This document shows, in pieces, positions 34,659-46,234 of a stretch of DNA of 64,000 bases. The notes beneath the pieces were generated by a model that saw only the letters and a program-made list of their open reading frames with translations, had not been told where the DNA came from and did no database searches. Both the position numbers and the translations under genes were made by a program. The stretch is from positions 95,865,001-95,929,000 of the forward strand of contig NC_132992.1 in the NCBI RefSeq assembly GCF_048564905.1, given 5' to 3'. How positions within the stretch are numbered: the first letter of the stretch is position 1; every line of letters starts with the position of its first letter. This DNA is from Vicugna pacos (taxonomy: Eukaryota > Chordata > Mammalia > Artiodactyla > Camelidae).

Positions 34659-36775
34659 GGTGAGTCGTCTGTGCTCAGTCCTGATCAGAGAACGGGAGCA
34701 GCTGGGAATCCCGGGCTGGGCCTCCTCTCCCAGAGCTGCAGGGCCAGGGCCGGGTGGCTTTATCCTCAGAGGGAGGCCCTGTTTGCATGTCATCTCACTA
34801 CATAGCAAGTCAGGGCCTTGCTGGCCTCAGAGGGGGCCAGGCCCCTGAGCAGCTGTGAGTGTCTGTGGTTTGCTGGTGTTGGTAGCATTTGGAAATATCA
34901 TCTTTATTGTGTGAATTTTCAGGGTAAACACTTAGAACCTGTATATTTCACGTGTGCACACGGTTTCTGTGATGTCGGTGCCAGAGTTCGTCCCACGTTG
35001 GTGATGTACGCAGCCCCCAGACGGGTACCGCATTGTGGTCTGTGCAGGGACACATGTTAGGTGAGAGTTTGTCCAGCATTTTCACCTGTGCTCCTCGTCT
35101 TGGTCATAACTGATCCAGAATCAACATCAGGAAAGTTTTGGGCAAGACCCCCTTTGGTGATGAGATCCTGATGATTTTGACTGATAGTGTGTTGACCAGT
35201 AATCTGTAAACGCAGTTCATGAGGAGTGTTTTCAACAGTCTCTGCATTTCAATGCATTTCTATCCATAATAACATTCAAGAAAATGTCTTTACTTGTGAT
35301 TGGGCTGTAATGAATACTTATTATATACTTTGTAATTTTATTTTTATGCAAGTTACAAACTACACAATGTGCTATAAATCTCAACTTAGTGTTGCACGTT
35401 GAAATCTTCACATAGCGGGATAGAAACATTATGTGACGTGAGAAATGTGACCAAGCCTCACCCTACCTGAGTTTGACGTCTCCAGGTGGCATGAGAGCTG
35501 GGAGAAGGTCCAGCTGGAACTCTTGGATGAACTGCAAAATCCCAGGTGTTAAACTTCAGAGTGTGAACTGCCAGGTGCGAAGACTGAAGGTCATTCCAAT
35601 CCCGATTCAGGCTCATCGTTTCAAATTGCTTCTTGCACCACAACCACTCCCCACCCAGCTGTGCTGTCCTCACACCACAGACCAGCAGCACCTGAAGGAT
35701 TCTGGTCTGGACTCATCCATACAGGCGAGGGTCTTATCTGCCAGAAGTAGGGAAGGATGACCAGGGGGGAGGTGGGTGATGAAACTGGCACTGAGCCCCC
35801 AGCCACAGGGAAGTTCTGTCAGGAGCCCAGGAGCACTCAGGATGTGGGTTCAGAATCCAAGGCTTCATCCTGACTTTGCAGCACTGTCCTCAGAAGGGCT
35901 GGGCTGCACCAAGGTTCACACACTTCTGAGAAAATTTATGTCAGAATCTTGGATAGAGTTTCATTGATGATGGTGAAGACATTGATTTTAATAAATAATT
36001 CTATTATATATTTCTTTACAGAATTGGGTGATTTTGATAAAGAAAATTAGCTGATATTGTTCAAATTCAGAAGGACGATGGAAGTCCAGATATCCATCAT
36101 CACACAAGTAACCATGGCTCCCGTCTGTGCACAGGGACACGCACACACACATGCACACACAGGTACACATGCACATACATTCAGGGACCCACACTTTTCT
36201 ATCGTATCTGCATCCAAGTCCTCCTCTGTCCAAGGGACTGTCTCTGACACACGCAAGACATAATCCTGGGACAGGAAACTGCTGGCATCTGAGGAAACAT
36301 GGAGGACCCGTATTGTCCAGTAATGAATGAGCAACTCTGTTTTCTTGGATCCCATGACAAGGGCTGCAATGCGGGGCTTAACAGTACCTCAGACGCCATC
36401 AGCACACGGCCCTGCACTGAGCTCTGGGTTTAGCCCTTGTTTCCACTTTACAGCATGTGTGAAGGCCCCATGAGCACCTGCAGACTGTGCTTTCAGTGAA
36501 CGTGAGCTTTAATTTCACCTAGAGATACACCTAGTATTGAAATGGCTGGTTTTATGGTGAGTTGGTCCTAAACCTTGTAAGAAAGTGGCAGGTTTCCATG
36601 GTGGGGGCTACAATTTTTTAGTCCTATCAGCAGAATTTTGCTTTGTTCCTGTACCTCTTTATGTTAGAAAATTATCACATTCTTTATCCATTTTTCTTCA
36701 GTCGTGGGGAGAGGTCCGGGTAACACAGTCTCACCTGCATGTAGCTCCGTGTTCAGAACATCTGAACATGCTGGG
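34659..36775. repeat. Duplicated upstream flank of the VH pseudogene
   Basis: It matches 7832-9970 across its whole length with scattered differences, including the octamer region and the CA-rich tract. No gene is seen in it. Confidence 0.85.
34781..34788 (-). promoter_or_regulatory. Ig octamer variant (ATGCAAAC)
   Basis: At the position of the VHH octamer, 123 bp upstream of the pseudogene ATG, the last base is changed (ATGCAAAC). Reduced OCT binding is expected. Confidence 0.8.
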
Positions 36776-37800
36776 AACAGCACAATTTCTCTCTCGGTTC
36801 TGGGTTTAGCCACAGTCTGATCTCTGCTCCATCTCCAGGCTTAAATACAAAAACCTGCATAATCCAGATCTGGTGTGGAGTTTCCTTCTAATGAGTGTCT
36901 CTAAAATGTGAAGTCATTTTTTGTCATCCACATGATTCACTTTTATTTCACCATGAAGTTGAACCAATTAACCCAGCACTGTCTGACTGGGGCAGCCTGG
37001 CCTCTGCAACAAAACTGATCCAATCTCACAAAGCGGGAAATATAACAATAATACTGAATACACAGAAACCTCAGTTAAATAGAGTTTGGTGACAGCACGG
37101 TGGGCTCTCATGTCCTTCCAGGAGAGCAGAGTCCAGCTTTTAGAAGCAGAAAGATGCCCTGATCCCTCCTGGCAAGGACTCAGGCAGTGAGGGGTGGTCA
37201 CAGCTCAGGCAGTGAGAAGCCCTGGGTGCCTTGTTCACTACAGCCCCTCCTCCAACATGCATTCCCATCTGCAAAATAGTTCTTATCCCCCTGTATGCTA
37301 GGACCTGCGGGTGGCTCACTGTCATTCCAGGCCCGGAACACAAATCATAGTTGATCCCAGATTACAACACTTCTTTTTGCTGGAGAAATAACTAGCCGTA
37401 TCTTTGTTTCAGGTCAACATTTTCACGGCCCTGATGGAATCAGACAAGACCCCGTATGACTGTGAGGCTGCTGACCAAACAGGTGTGGGACCCACACTGG
37501 GCCCATGGCTGCGCCCTGTGATTCTCCCCGACCCTGGAGTTTGAGGGTAAATCATTCTCCTGAATCCCAGCTTCCACATCTGTGCAGTAGGAAGCTCTGC
37601 AGGCTTTGTCTGAGAACTATTGTAAGGTGTGTCCTTCATAGGTAAGACCTTGTACTGTATGCAAGTACTTATTTGGCATTCAGTCTGAGTTTGAAATCAG
37701 GTTGTTCCAGCTGGAAGTGGCCGGCCTTCCTCCCACTCCTTGGGAATAGGGGCTGATCTACTGGGCCTGTGCTGAGCAGCCTTCAGCCTGGCTCCTTCAG

Positions 37801-38995
37801 AACCAGACTGATCCCTTAGACCTGACTGGTGTTAGCCCTGCTGGCTATTTGTGCTGTTTGACCCTTTAGGCTGCTTGGAAATTATTCCTTTATTCTCCAG
37901 AAATCACCTTGAGAAATGGGGTCCAAGTTATCTTAGTACTTTGAGGTCACTTCTGCAGTAGGAACCACAGCTGAGTTTTTGTTTTAAACCCAGGGTCCTC
38001 CCTTGTGGAAATTTGTAGTGAAATGGACAGACCTGGCCAAAGGCGGTTCATGCTTCTATTAAATATACATGTCAATGGTCATTATGGGGGACTTTAGAAA
38101 ATCTCAAACTTACTTTTCTTAAAACCAAGTTGGAGAACTGTGAGAAATCTTCAAAATTTAATGGAAAACCTATTTCCCTCATTATTCTGTGCCTTAGAAA
38201 CATGTTTAGGAACCTTAAGTTACCTGTCCTAAAATGTGATCATAAGATTAACTGGGGCAAACAGGGATTAAGGAAAGAAAACAGGGCCTCTGAAGCCCGG
38301 GCTCCCCTTCCCTGGGCTGTGTGTCTCAGGCTTCCCTCCAGCACCAATGCCTCCCTCCCCTCTTACTCCTGCACCTCCCCTGTACCCTCAGGTCTTCCAC
38401 AGTCAGTGTCTCCACAAACTTCCCACTTCCTCTGAAATTCTCCCCATATTCTATTCCTCCAACTTGTCAGGTCTTGTTATCTTAAACTTCATCCCTATGA
38501 GGACCCAGAGGACCATCTCCTCATTTCTTTTTTTCTGGACTAAAACTGAACTGTAGTCAAAGATTTTCCAAACCAACGTTCCTCACAGAGTAATTTAATG
38601 TGGCCCCTCAGAGTCTTCAGCCCGGCTTCTCTGACTTACATTGTCCTGGTCCTGCAGTTGTTGAAGTCACACCTAGCACTTTTGTAAACCGCTTACTGGG
38701 AGAATCCTAAAAGGTGTTTAGAATTTCAGCCAGAAGAGTCCATGAACTTGTTATATAAAAATTCTCTATCAGCAACTAGGCAAATTCATTGGGCAATTCC
38801 TGAGACTTTCTCAACACTTTCATTTGGAATAAAAATTCAGGTCTCCCATGAAAATCTGGTGAATCTGTTCATGTTTATTTCAATGAACTGCAAATCATTT
38901 TAAAAGAAAATTACAGTTTTGCTTCATATGTTCATTCCACCTGGGCCACTTTTAAAGCTAGTTTACAAACAAGCTGACACAGGGCATTTCAATTG
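37801..38995. other. Unit 3-specific segment, origin unknown
   Basis: About 1.2 kb that breaks the alignment to units 1 and 2. The left edge is abrupt (match ends at GGCTCCTTCAG). Plus-strand open frames of about 70-100 codons include a proline/serine-rich stretch near 38300-38440, but I recognise no family with confidence. A retroelement fossil is possible and unproven. It is either an insertion in unit 3 or a replacement in the others. Confidence 0.45.
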
Positions 38996-41038
38996 TAGGG
39001 CAGAGGTGCAGGATGGAATGGGAAACCGTGTCCACCTTTTATTTTCTTAACGTGGCAAACCATCTCTGTCACAGTGTAGGTGAGACACCTAGAAGGACAC
39101 ATGCTGATTCTTAAACTTCATTTACAGCGAATGAAGGCTGCAGAAAAAACCTTGATCAAATGGCAAAAGGTAAAATATAACGAAAACCTCAGTTTAGTAA
39201 AACTGGGTGAACAGGGGGAGCTCTCATGCCCTTTGATGGCCTCAGAGCCCAGCTGGGGGAAGCAAGGCTTCCCTGTCTTTCCTGGGCAGGACTCAGCTGA
39301 GAGAAATGCACGGACTCTGGTTCCCTCAGGCTCTCTCAGCTCCCTTCCCCCCTTGATGAAGGAGGCGTTCTCCTTTTACTGAAGACATGCATGTGGCTCA
39401 TCAGGGTTGCAGACCCCATACTGAAGCTGTTTACTGGTTCAGAGTAAGCCCACTTTCGTTATTGAAACAACTGCTCATCTAATTGTTTTTCATCAAAAAA
39501 AGCTAGCTTCCCATGAGAATGTTGACTTTTATCTCCCTTACTTTCTTTGGATTTTCTTGTAATTTGCTGAGGAGGTCACTGGGCTGGACGTGAGCTCCCA
39601 CCTCCACACACATTCCTGGTCACATCCATGCTCAGAGGAGAGAAGGTGGCCCCCACCAGCCTGCAGGGGGTGAGGGGAGGTGAAGGTGAGCTGTGGCTCC
39701 TGAGTGGGAGAGGATGTGGGTGCTGGGGAAGGTCTAGTGATTTCTGTCAGGGTGGGTCACAGCGGGGCAGGGATACAAGAGCATGAGTGTTGGATATACT
39801 GATACGCTTTTAAAAATTACAACCACTGCTATTACAGTTGTAAAACAAGTAACAATTTTCTACATGTCTCATATGTGAAACATCTATTAATGTTGTAATA
39901 AATTATTGTTCTGAGGTAAAATCCTCTGTTATTACAGATACAAAGACAGGAAATTTTAAATATTACAAGAATCCAGTCCAGCCTGGGCCCTGTCGGGGCC
40001 TCTGCGGACTCGGGCTCAGAAAAGACAGCTCTGACATCCAGGTCCCATAATCCATGAGAACCACGAGCCCCTCCCCAGTCCTGGGGTCTTGTCTGGGGCC
40101 CCCTTGTCTTCTATGTCCATGCTTTGGGCCCTCCTGCCCACAGATCAGGAACGCCTGTGTGAAGAGTGTGTAATGTGGACACTGAGTGTACTGAAGATCA
40201 AAGTCTGGTGTCTGCCCTCTCCATTAAGTGAGAATACTTTACACACAGCAAATGTACATTCCGTATGTCAACAGTGATATGAATTGGACAACATACAAAT
40301 TTTTTATCATAGTTTTTCACCATTATTGGCATTTGAGGCTGGTTTCCTGTTGTGGGAGCTGCCGTGTGCAGTGTGGGATGCACGGCCACATTGATGGACT
40401 CTGCCCACTAGGGAACTGGGCACCTGCAGCCCACCCCACATGTGACAGCCCAACCTGTCTCCAGACATTTCCACATGTCCTCTGGGGACAAATGACTCCA
40501 CTTTCACACAGACATCATTTTCCAAATATACAACATTCCTCATGCTATTCTAGGGAATGGCACTGCAGGAAACAAGACAGGAGACACTGTCGAGGATGAA
40601 ATGCCTGGAAATACATTGGAAGCTGGAGGGCAGACTCGAGGATGCACAGAAGTGTCATTTGTGTCATTAAGTATCTGTAAAGTTGATGACTAGAAAGTAT
40701 ACTTAGTGGATGAATATCAAGTAAAGTCCCATGGAGAAATATTTCTGTGTGTCTATTCCTAAGTTAGATGAGGAATAAAACACAGACAAGCCTGACGCCA
40801 TGAAAAAGGCCCAAGTTCAGATCAGGAAGTTTCCCTGGAAACATTATGGATCGGCTCCCAGGGGAGATGGTGAACCAGCGGAGGATCCTTTGTCTCTGGG
40901 AGGGAACCCGTCCACGACTGCTTCTGCACCTGCCCTGAAACGGGTCCTCTGGTTTCCTCATGACCCTGGGTGCCCCAGGGTGGCCTCAGCCCTCCCTGCA
41001 GGGTTGGTTGTGTCTGGGTCACCTGACCTCCCCTCCCT
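38996..41038. other. Unit 3 flank without recognised gene
   Basis: The stretch aligns to about 3700-5461 of unit 1. About 39150-39430 is also similar to about 240-560 of unit 1, matching the internal repeat noted there. No gene is seen. Confidence 0.5.
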
Positions 41039-41350
41039 CACTCTGCCTCCTGGGACAATGACACATGGCTGTGTCCTCAGAGACCCCAGAGCTGTGCTGC
41101 AGGGAGAACAATTCCCCAATGTGTCTCTGGAGATGGAGGGGCCTTTTTGGAGACATAGGGCTTACACTGTGCTACCCCCAAGCCCAAAGCACTCAAGTCA
41201 CACAGTCCTTTCACTGGGGTGAGACAGACCCAGAGCCACCAGTAACCACTGTGTTTGATGGAGGTGGCGGGGCCCTGAAACAGAGTAGGTGAGTTGGAGG
41301 GTCTTCAATGTTCCTGCCCAGCTCCTTCTCCAGCACCCGTGACAGGACTC
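41039..41350 (-). pseudogene. Old IGHV4-like pseudogene, copy in unit 3
   Basis: This is the third copy of the relic, nearly the same as the unit 1 copy (5462-5772) and more different from the unit 2 copy. The heptamer (41039-41045) again reads CAGAGTG. Framework-like runs survive in different frames, and the YYC motif and leader are missing. The spacing to the VHH on its right is preserved. Confidence 0.75.
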
Positions 41351-42904
41351 CTGGGGACTAGAAACACAGAGACACAATCACTTCACAGCACCATCCACAG
41401 AGGTCAGTGTTCGGCAGACCCAGGAGGTGCTCACAGCTGAGATGAGCCATCAAGAGGAGGAATGAGCAGAAGGAGTCCGTGTCCCTTTGGATTAAACCTT
41501 CGGCTCTCAGAGAATCATGTCAGTGAAGATAAGAACCCTGACTCTGGAGTCGACAATGACCCTCTGTCCATTCATCACTCAGGCATCTTGAGATGCTTTT
41601 CTCTGGGCCTACAGGATTCTGTGTCCATCTTTGCATGTCCCAATTTTATCAAGAAACCTGCTGAGTCAGGTTAGTGAGAATCCTTACCTTGGAAATCTGA
41701 TCACCCTCAATATTTGATCCAATTCCCCTAACCTATGATCTTCAGGGAACATCTGACCACCCTGGCCTCCTCTATCAAGAGTCCCCTGGAGACAGTCTGC
41801 CCAGAATCCCCGTGACCTTGAAGTCTCCTCACAGAGGTTTTCCACCCGGTCAGCAGTGCCATCTTCTTGGCCATAAATCTCCATTTTACCGTCTGTGTTT
41901 GGAATTGAGCCAAGGTTTTAAGGCTGACACAAATACCCAAAGTGAGATATCTATTACATTTAGAAAAATAATGTTTATTTTTTTAACAGTATCATCAAGC
42001 TCACAGCCCCCATCAGTATAGTTCGTGCCTGAATGGAGCTTGTCTGCAACAGATATTTTCTCCTTAAGTCAGCTCACAGCACTTTGTGCTCAGGGACACT
42101 GGACCACACTTCAGGACTGCACATGGGCCATTTGAAACAGGAAAAATTCCTACATATACCAGAGAGTGTCAAAAACATGGCACTAACTGGACCTGGAAGG
42201 AGACTCATTTACGTGATGGGACTTGAAACAAGAGGGCAGAGCATCACCCCGACCGACCTCAGGTGGGAATGTTAGTGGGCTGGGGATTCAAAGTGCTGCC
42301 CACGTTGTAAATGTCCAGGAGTTCAGAAAATGCAACATTTTTCATTTTGAGCTGGAAATAAATTTTTCCCAGATGTGATCTGTAGACCCTGGACTCCGTG
42401 AGCAATGAGGATCCCTGCACACGCAGTCCTGGGCAGTCTGGAGCTGGCGTCTGTGACGTGCATCCTGCTCACTGCAAACCCTGTGTGCCCTTTGACAGAA
42501 AGATGCAGGGTGTGCAGCCTCCTGCCCCGGGAGCAGAGACAAAGATGTGTAACTGTTTACATGTGTTTTATCGGTGCCTGTGCCTTCTCAGGGTATTCGT
42601 CATGTTTGAAAATTGCTGAGTCACCTTTAAAATTATACTAAAGTTTAACATTGTTTGGAGCTTTTTTTCAGTTGTAAAAATACATCCTGATTACAAATAT
42701 TATTGTCAGAAAGCAACACATACCTCAACACTGAAAATTTAGAATCCAGCAGAGGGTCTGTAGTAGAGTTGATGGGCGGGAAAAGGAAACCAAGGATTCT
42801 AACTGCAAACACCTCCCACACCTCTGCACCTGCTCATTCGGCTCAGCCCTGCCCTTGGTGGGTCGTGAGCACCCCCTGGGGGCTGTGGATGCCCCAGGGG
42901 GTAA
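41351..42904. other. Flank between IGHV4-like pseudogene and VHH gene
   Basis: No gene is seen. The sequence is close to 5773-7335. The right end is IGHV3 3' flank. Confidence 0.55.
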
Positions 42905-42943
42905 GGTTTTTTTCTGGGCTCACAATGACTTCCCCTCACAGTG
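42905..42943 (-). promoter_or_regulatory. Variant recombination signal of the second VHH
   Basis: The heptamer (42937-42943) reads CACTGTG, with the essential CAC kept but position 4 changed. The spacer is 23 bp (42914-42936). The nonamer (42905-42913) reads AAAAAAACC, one change from consensus. The coding side is short, ending TGTGCGCA. It is likely usable but weaker than the signal at 7336-7374. Confidence 0.85.
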
Positions 42944-43397
42944 TGCGCACAGTAATACACGGCCGTGTCCTCAGGTTTCAGGCTGTTCATTTGCAGATAC
43001 AGCGTGTTCTTGGCGTTGTCTCTGGAGATGGTGAATTGGCCCTTCACGGAGTCTGCATAGTTTGTGCTACCATCACTACTACTAATACATGAGACCCACT
43101 CGCGCTCCTTCCCTGGAGCCTGGCGGAACCACCTCATGGCAGATCTACTGAATGTGCGTCCAGAGGCTGCACAGGAGAGTCTCAGAGACCCCCCATCCTG
43201 CACCAAGCCTCCCACAGACTCCACCAGCTGCACCTGAGCCTGGACACCTGCAAACACAAAGACATCCTGGTCAGGAGGCTGTCCCACGTCCTGTGATTCC
43301 CTCACTCACGACCACCCACATCCTCAGAAGCTCTTGTTCTCCATGAATTACCTTGTAGAAGAGCAGCCAGGACCACCCAGCTCAGCCCCAGCTCCAT
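42944..43397 (-). CDS. IGHV3: Germline VHH variable segment, second copy, IGHV3 subgroup
   Basis: The leader exon is 43352-43397 (ATG at 43397) and the V exon 42944-43247, with splice sites as in the first VHH. Framework 2 reads [15 protein letters not shown]37, E44 and R45 as in VHH, with W47 kept as in VH. The extra cysteine at Kabat 50 is present (SCISSSDGS). CDR1 starts GRTFSRSA. Unusual framework residues are V8 for G (VESVGG), D14 for P (VQDGG) and Q66 for R (KGQFTIS). The frame is open through YYCA. The V exon is 3 bp shorter at its 3' end than the first VHH. The octamer is perfect but the RSS is variant, so low use is possible. Probably functional. Confidence 0.92.
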
Positions 43398-43519
43398 GGC
43401 GAGTCGTCTGTGCTCAGTCCTGATCAGAGAATGGGAGCAGCTGGGAATCCCGGGCTGGGGCTCCTCTCCCACAGCTGCAGGGCCAGGGCTGGGTGGCTTT
43501 ATCCTCAGAGGGAGGCCCT

Positions 43520-43527
43520 ATTTGCAT
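43520..43527 (-). promoter_or_regulatory. Ig octamer of the second VHH promoter
   Basis: A perfect ATGCAAAT, 123 bp upstream of the ATG. Homology to the other units ends about 20 bp further upstream. Confidence 0.88.
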
Positions 43528-43545
43528 GTTATCTCACTATATTTC

Positions 43546-44770
43546 AGGTTCCTGGCTTGGACTCCTGCAGAGTAGGCAGTGACCCAGTCAATGGGCTGTC
43601 CTGGGCAGGTTGTGCCAACAACAAACTTCCAGAAATTATCGATTTTCATATGATATTGTGCTTTGATAAGCACTTAGCACTTGTTACCTTATTTCCTTTT
43701 ATATGTACACACGAAGAATTTGATGTCGCTATCAGTTTTAGCCCCATTTCATGTTGAGAATCTAACGGGACCAAAGAGCTTTTCTGATGAGTCTGAGAGC
43801 ACACTTGAGGTGAGATCAACCTCATTTCTCTGTGCTCCTCGCTGGACCCAACTGCTGTGATTAAGCAACTCCAGGACAGAGCTAGTGTTGCCCAGTTGGC
43901 TTTGCAGAGTCTCTTACTTGTCACGGGAACGTGTGTGAGTTGCTGCATTTAGTGTTTACTGGCGGCATGTGGAGTGGGTCAGGTCTGTGCATGTGCATAT
44001 TGTGCCATTGTCTGTGTCTCTGCCATCTTTCCCTGCTAATTATGCATTTGTTGATTTGTATAGTTTTACTGAACTGTAGTTGACATATAATGACCTGCAC
44101 AGATGTGAAGCATGCAACTGATATGTCCTGATTCATATGCACAGTTAAATATATACATTGTAGAAAATGGAGTGGCTTACCAGAACATATTGGGATCTGA
44201 CTTCCAGTTCCTCTAAGTTGCACGCTTAGTGTTTACAGTCCCCAAATCAGCCCGATTGGGTACAAGCTGAGCTAGATGAGCAGACCGCAGATACACACAC
44301 ACACACATAATTTCATAGATCAGTGAAAATGCGCTAGAAGGAAGTTATAGCATCGCAATTATCTCAAATTCAAAGAAAGGCGCAAAAATATATCCACTCA
44401 TCAGTTTAAAATCATATTTTCCTATTTAAAGGTGCGTTTTCCTACCTACATTTTCATATATGTACATCCAACCCTAAAACAAAGGAAAGTCCTGCTCAAG
44501 ATCCCATCCCCGTTATTAAACTACGTTGTGAACATACTTACCGCTTTAGTTCTTCCTGAGCAGCTAGGCCTTCAGCGTGAGACATAGCTGGAAGAAGCCT
44601 GCCTGCTCCGTGTCTGCGGAAACATTTCCCTTAAGACACCCGCGGTACAGGACGCAGAGTCTAAAGTACCTGCGTCAATAGTGGCACTTTCAAGTGGAGA
44701 AGTAGGAGTAAAGAGGGGGCTGCACCTCAGAACTGCACGACTCTCTGGGCCTCAGGGTCCTCGCTGCAAG
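43546..44770. other. Spacer with old repeat pieces
   Basis: No gene was recognised. About 43650-43760 looks like an old MIR-type SINE piece (GATAAGCACTTAGCAC and a CCCCATTT block). About 44044-44170 resembles an old LINE-1 3' region (TTTTACTGAACTGTAGTTGA). A short CA run lies at about 44290-44308. Confidence 0.4.
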
Positions 44771-45592
44771 TCTGCACATCACACGTGAGGTGGGGCTTAC
44801 TCAGTTCAAAGGTGAATCAGGGTCACCTAGGACTGCTCAGTGCAGCTGCCAACAGACCCATGCACCAGCGATTGTGCCCGCCCAGAGCAAGCCGGGGAGA
44901 CGGCTGCGTCTGAACCCTGCCCCTCCACTCACAAGGGAGCAGTGCCGACACTGGTGCCCAGCACTGCCCTCTGGTCTGGCGGTGGCTATGGCTGGGCTGT
45001 GAAGGGCCCCTCCTTTCACGTGTGCCCGCAGTGGAGACTGCTATGGTGCACCCGGGCTGTTCTGCACGCTCTCCCAGCCTCAGGAGGCACCACCCTCCAG
45101 CCCCCTGGGGCTATCTCTGCACAGTCCACCCTGGTCCTCTCCCTGCGTCCATCCTCGGAGGCCTGGACTCCAGCGCCTGGACCCGGCCTGCACTCCCAGC
45201 GTGCGTCCTGGGCTGGGGTTACCCGGACCCTCTCTGTCGTTTCCATCCATTCTGTCTGCCACGTGTTGCCACTTTCCCCTCCGACCTCTGAAGCTCCCTT
45301 CCTGTCCCAGCTGGCCGCTCTGCGGGAGAAGGGGCGTCCTAGGGAGAGGGTGCTCTTCCTTCTCGGCCACCCACTCCCCAGGGGGACATGTCCCTCCCCA
45401 GTTTCCTTTCTATTTTTCTTTTTATTCCCCTACCCAGTTTTGTGGGAATTTTCCCTTGCAGTTGCGATCGTAAGAGACACTCTGCCGTGTTCGGCAGATG
45501 GCCTGTGAGAACTGTTCCCGATGCAGATGCGGGTTCTGATGTATTCGTGGGAGACGGTGAGCGCTGCCTCCTTCTGCTCCACCATCTTTAAG
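44771..45592 (-). mobile_element. LINE-1 5' UTR fragment
   Basis: A GC-rich stretch whose right end on the minus strand starts 'aaagatggtggagcag', followed by a leader like that of the 21.8 kb LINE-1 (27.6-28.86 kb). The open frames across it are products of GC content. The left limit is approximate. Confidence 0.65.
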
Positions 45593-45599
45593 CCTGGCC

Positions 45600-45720
45600 T
45601 GTGATGACACTTTGATTTAGGCCCAGTGTAACAGGTTTCCCAATTCTGACTTCCAAAGTCCGTGTTTTAGTCCCCTGTTGTGGTGATTTTCTCAGAGCTG
45701 CCACCGCCACTTACACGCAA
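45600..45720 (+). mobile_element. MaLR-type LTR fossil, 3' end
   Basis: A short run with the motif order of the end of MLT1-like LTRs (GATGACACTTTGATTTAGG followed by the TTCTGACTTCC block). An old, partial fossil. Confidence 0.5.
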
Positions 45721-46195
45721 GATCTGCACACACGTCCTTGACCACGAGTCTTATTTCCAGTGACAACGGAGGGTGACATGTCAAGGACCTCGTGTTCTTC
45801 TCCACCTGCCAACGTCCTTCCAGGTGTCACCCACAGACTAGACCGAAGGTCATCGTCTCTGACCACATGGGAGGGAGCTGGCTGCTCAGGAGAGAGGACC
45901 CAGCACCCTCCGAGGACTGCGTGTTCAGTGGCCTCACGCCCATTCCCCACGGTGACAGTATTTACACCAAGGAGACCAGGAAGCAGCACCAGAACAGGTG
46001 CCGTGTTCTGTTTCCCTACTCCTCCCCTCCCAAGAGCTGGTTTTCCAAACTAGCACTAAAAACGTTTGTTGACAATCCCAAAGCTAGGTTCCCTTGTTTT
46101 CTCAGCTTTAAATTCATAACCTGAAGTCAAAGGAAGGCTGCACCCAAGGTGCTCCTGTCGCTGCCCCAGCCCAGCACAGCTGCCCTGTCCTCTGG
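45721..46195. other. 3' flank of the IGHV7 pseudogene
   Basis: No gene or repeat was recognised with confidence. The last bases lead into the IGHV7 RSS. Confidence 0.4.
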
Positions 46196-46234
46196 GGTTC
46201 CAGACACCCTCCGGATGTGGGTGGTCACACTGTG
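46196..46234 (-). promoter_or_regulatory. V recombination signal (23-RSS) of the IGHV7 pseudogene
   Basis: The heptamer CACAGTG (46228-46234) is perfect and the spacer is 23 bp (46205-46227). The nonamer TCTGGAACC (46196-46204) is weak but similar to the TCAGAAACC form of clan I V genes. Confidence 0.8.

Larger units (their letters stand above)
36776..43545. repeat. Segmental duplication unit 3 (IGHV4-like pseudogene plus VHH)
   Basis: This is the third copy of the scaffold. Positions 36776-37800 match 1-1025 with a few percent difference. A segment absent from the other units follows (37801-about 38995), and about 39000-43545 then matches about 3700-7975 of unit 1. Downstream of about 40.6 kb it is closer to unit 1 than unit 2 is. 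It lacks much of 1170-3700 of units 1 and 2. The homology stops about 20 bp beyond the VHH octamer, near 43545. Confidence 0.85.

Noticed and set aside
44840-45508. Plus-strand open frame of 222 codons
   Set aside because: Same reason: antisense of another LINE-1 5' UTR fragment.
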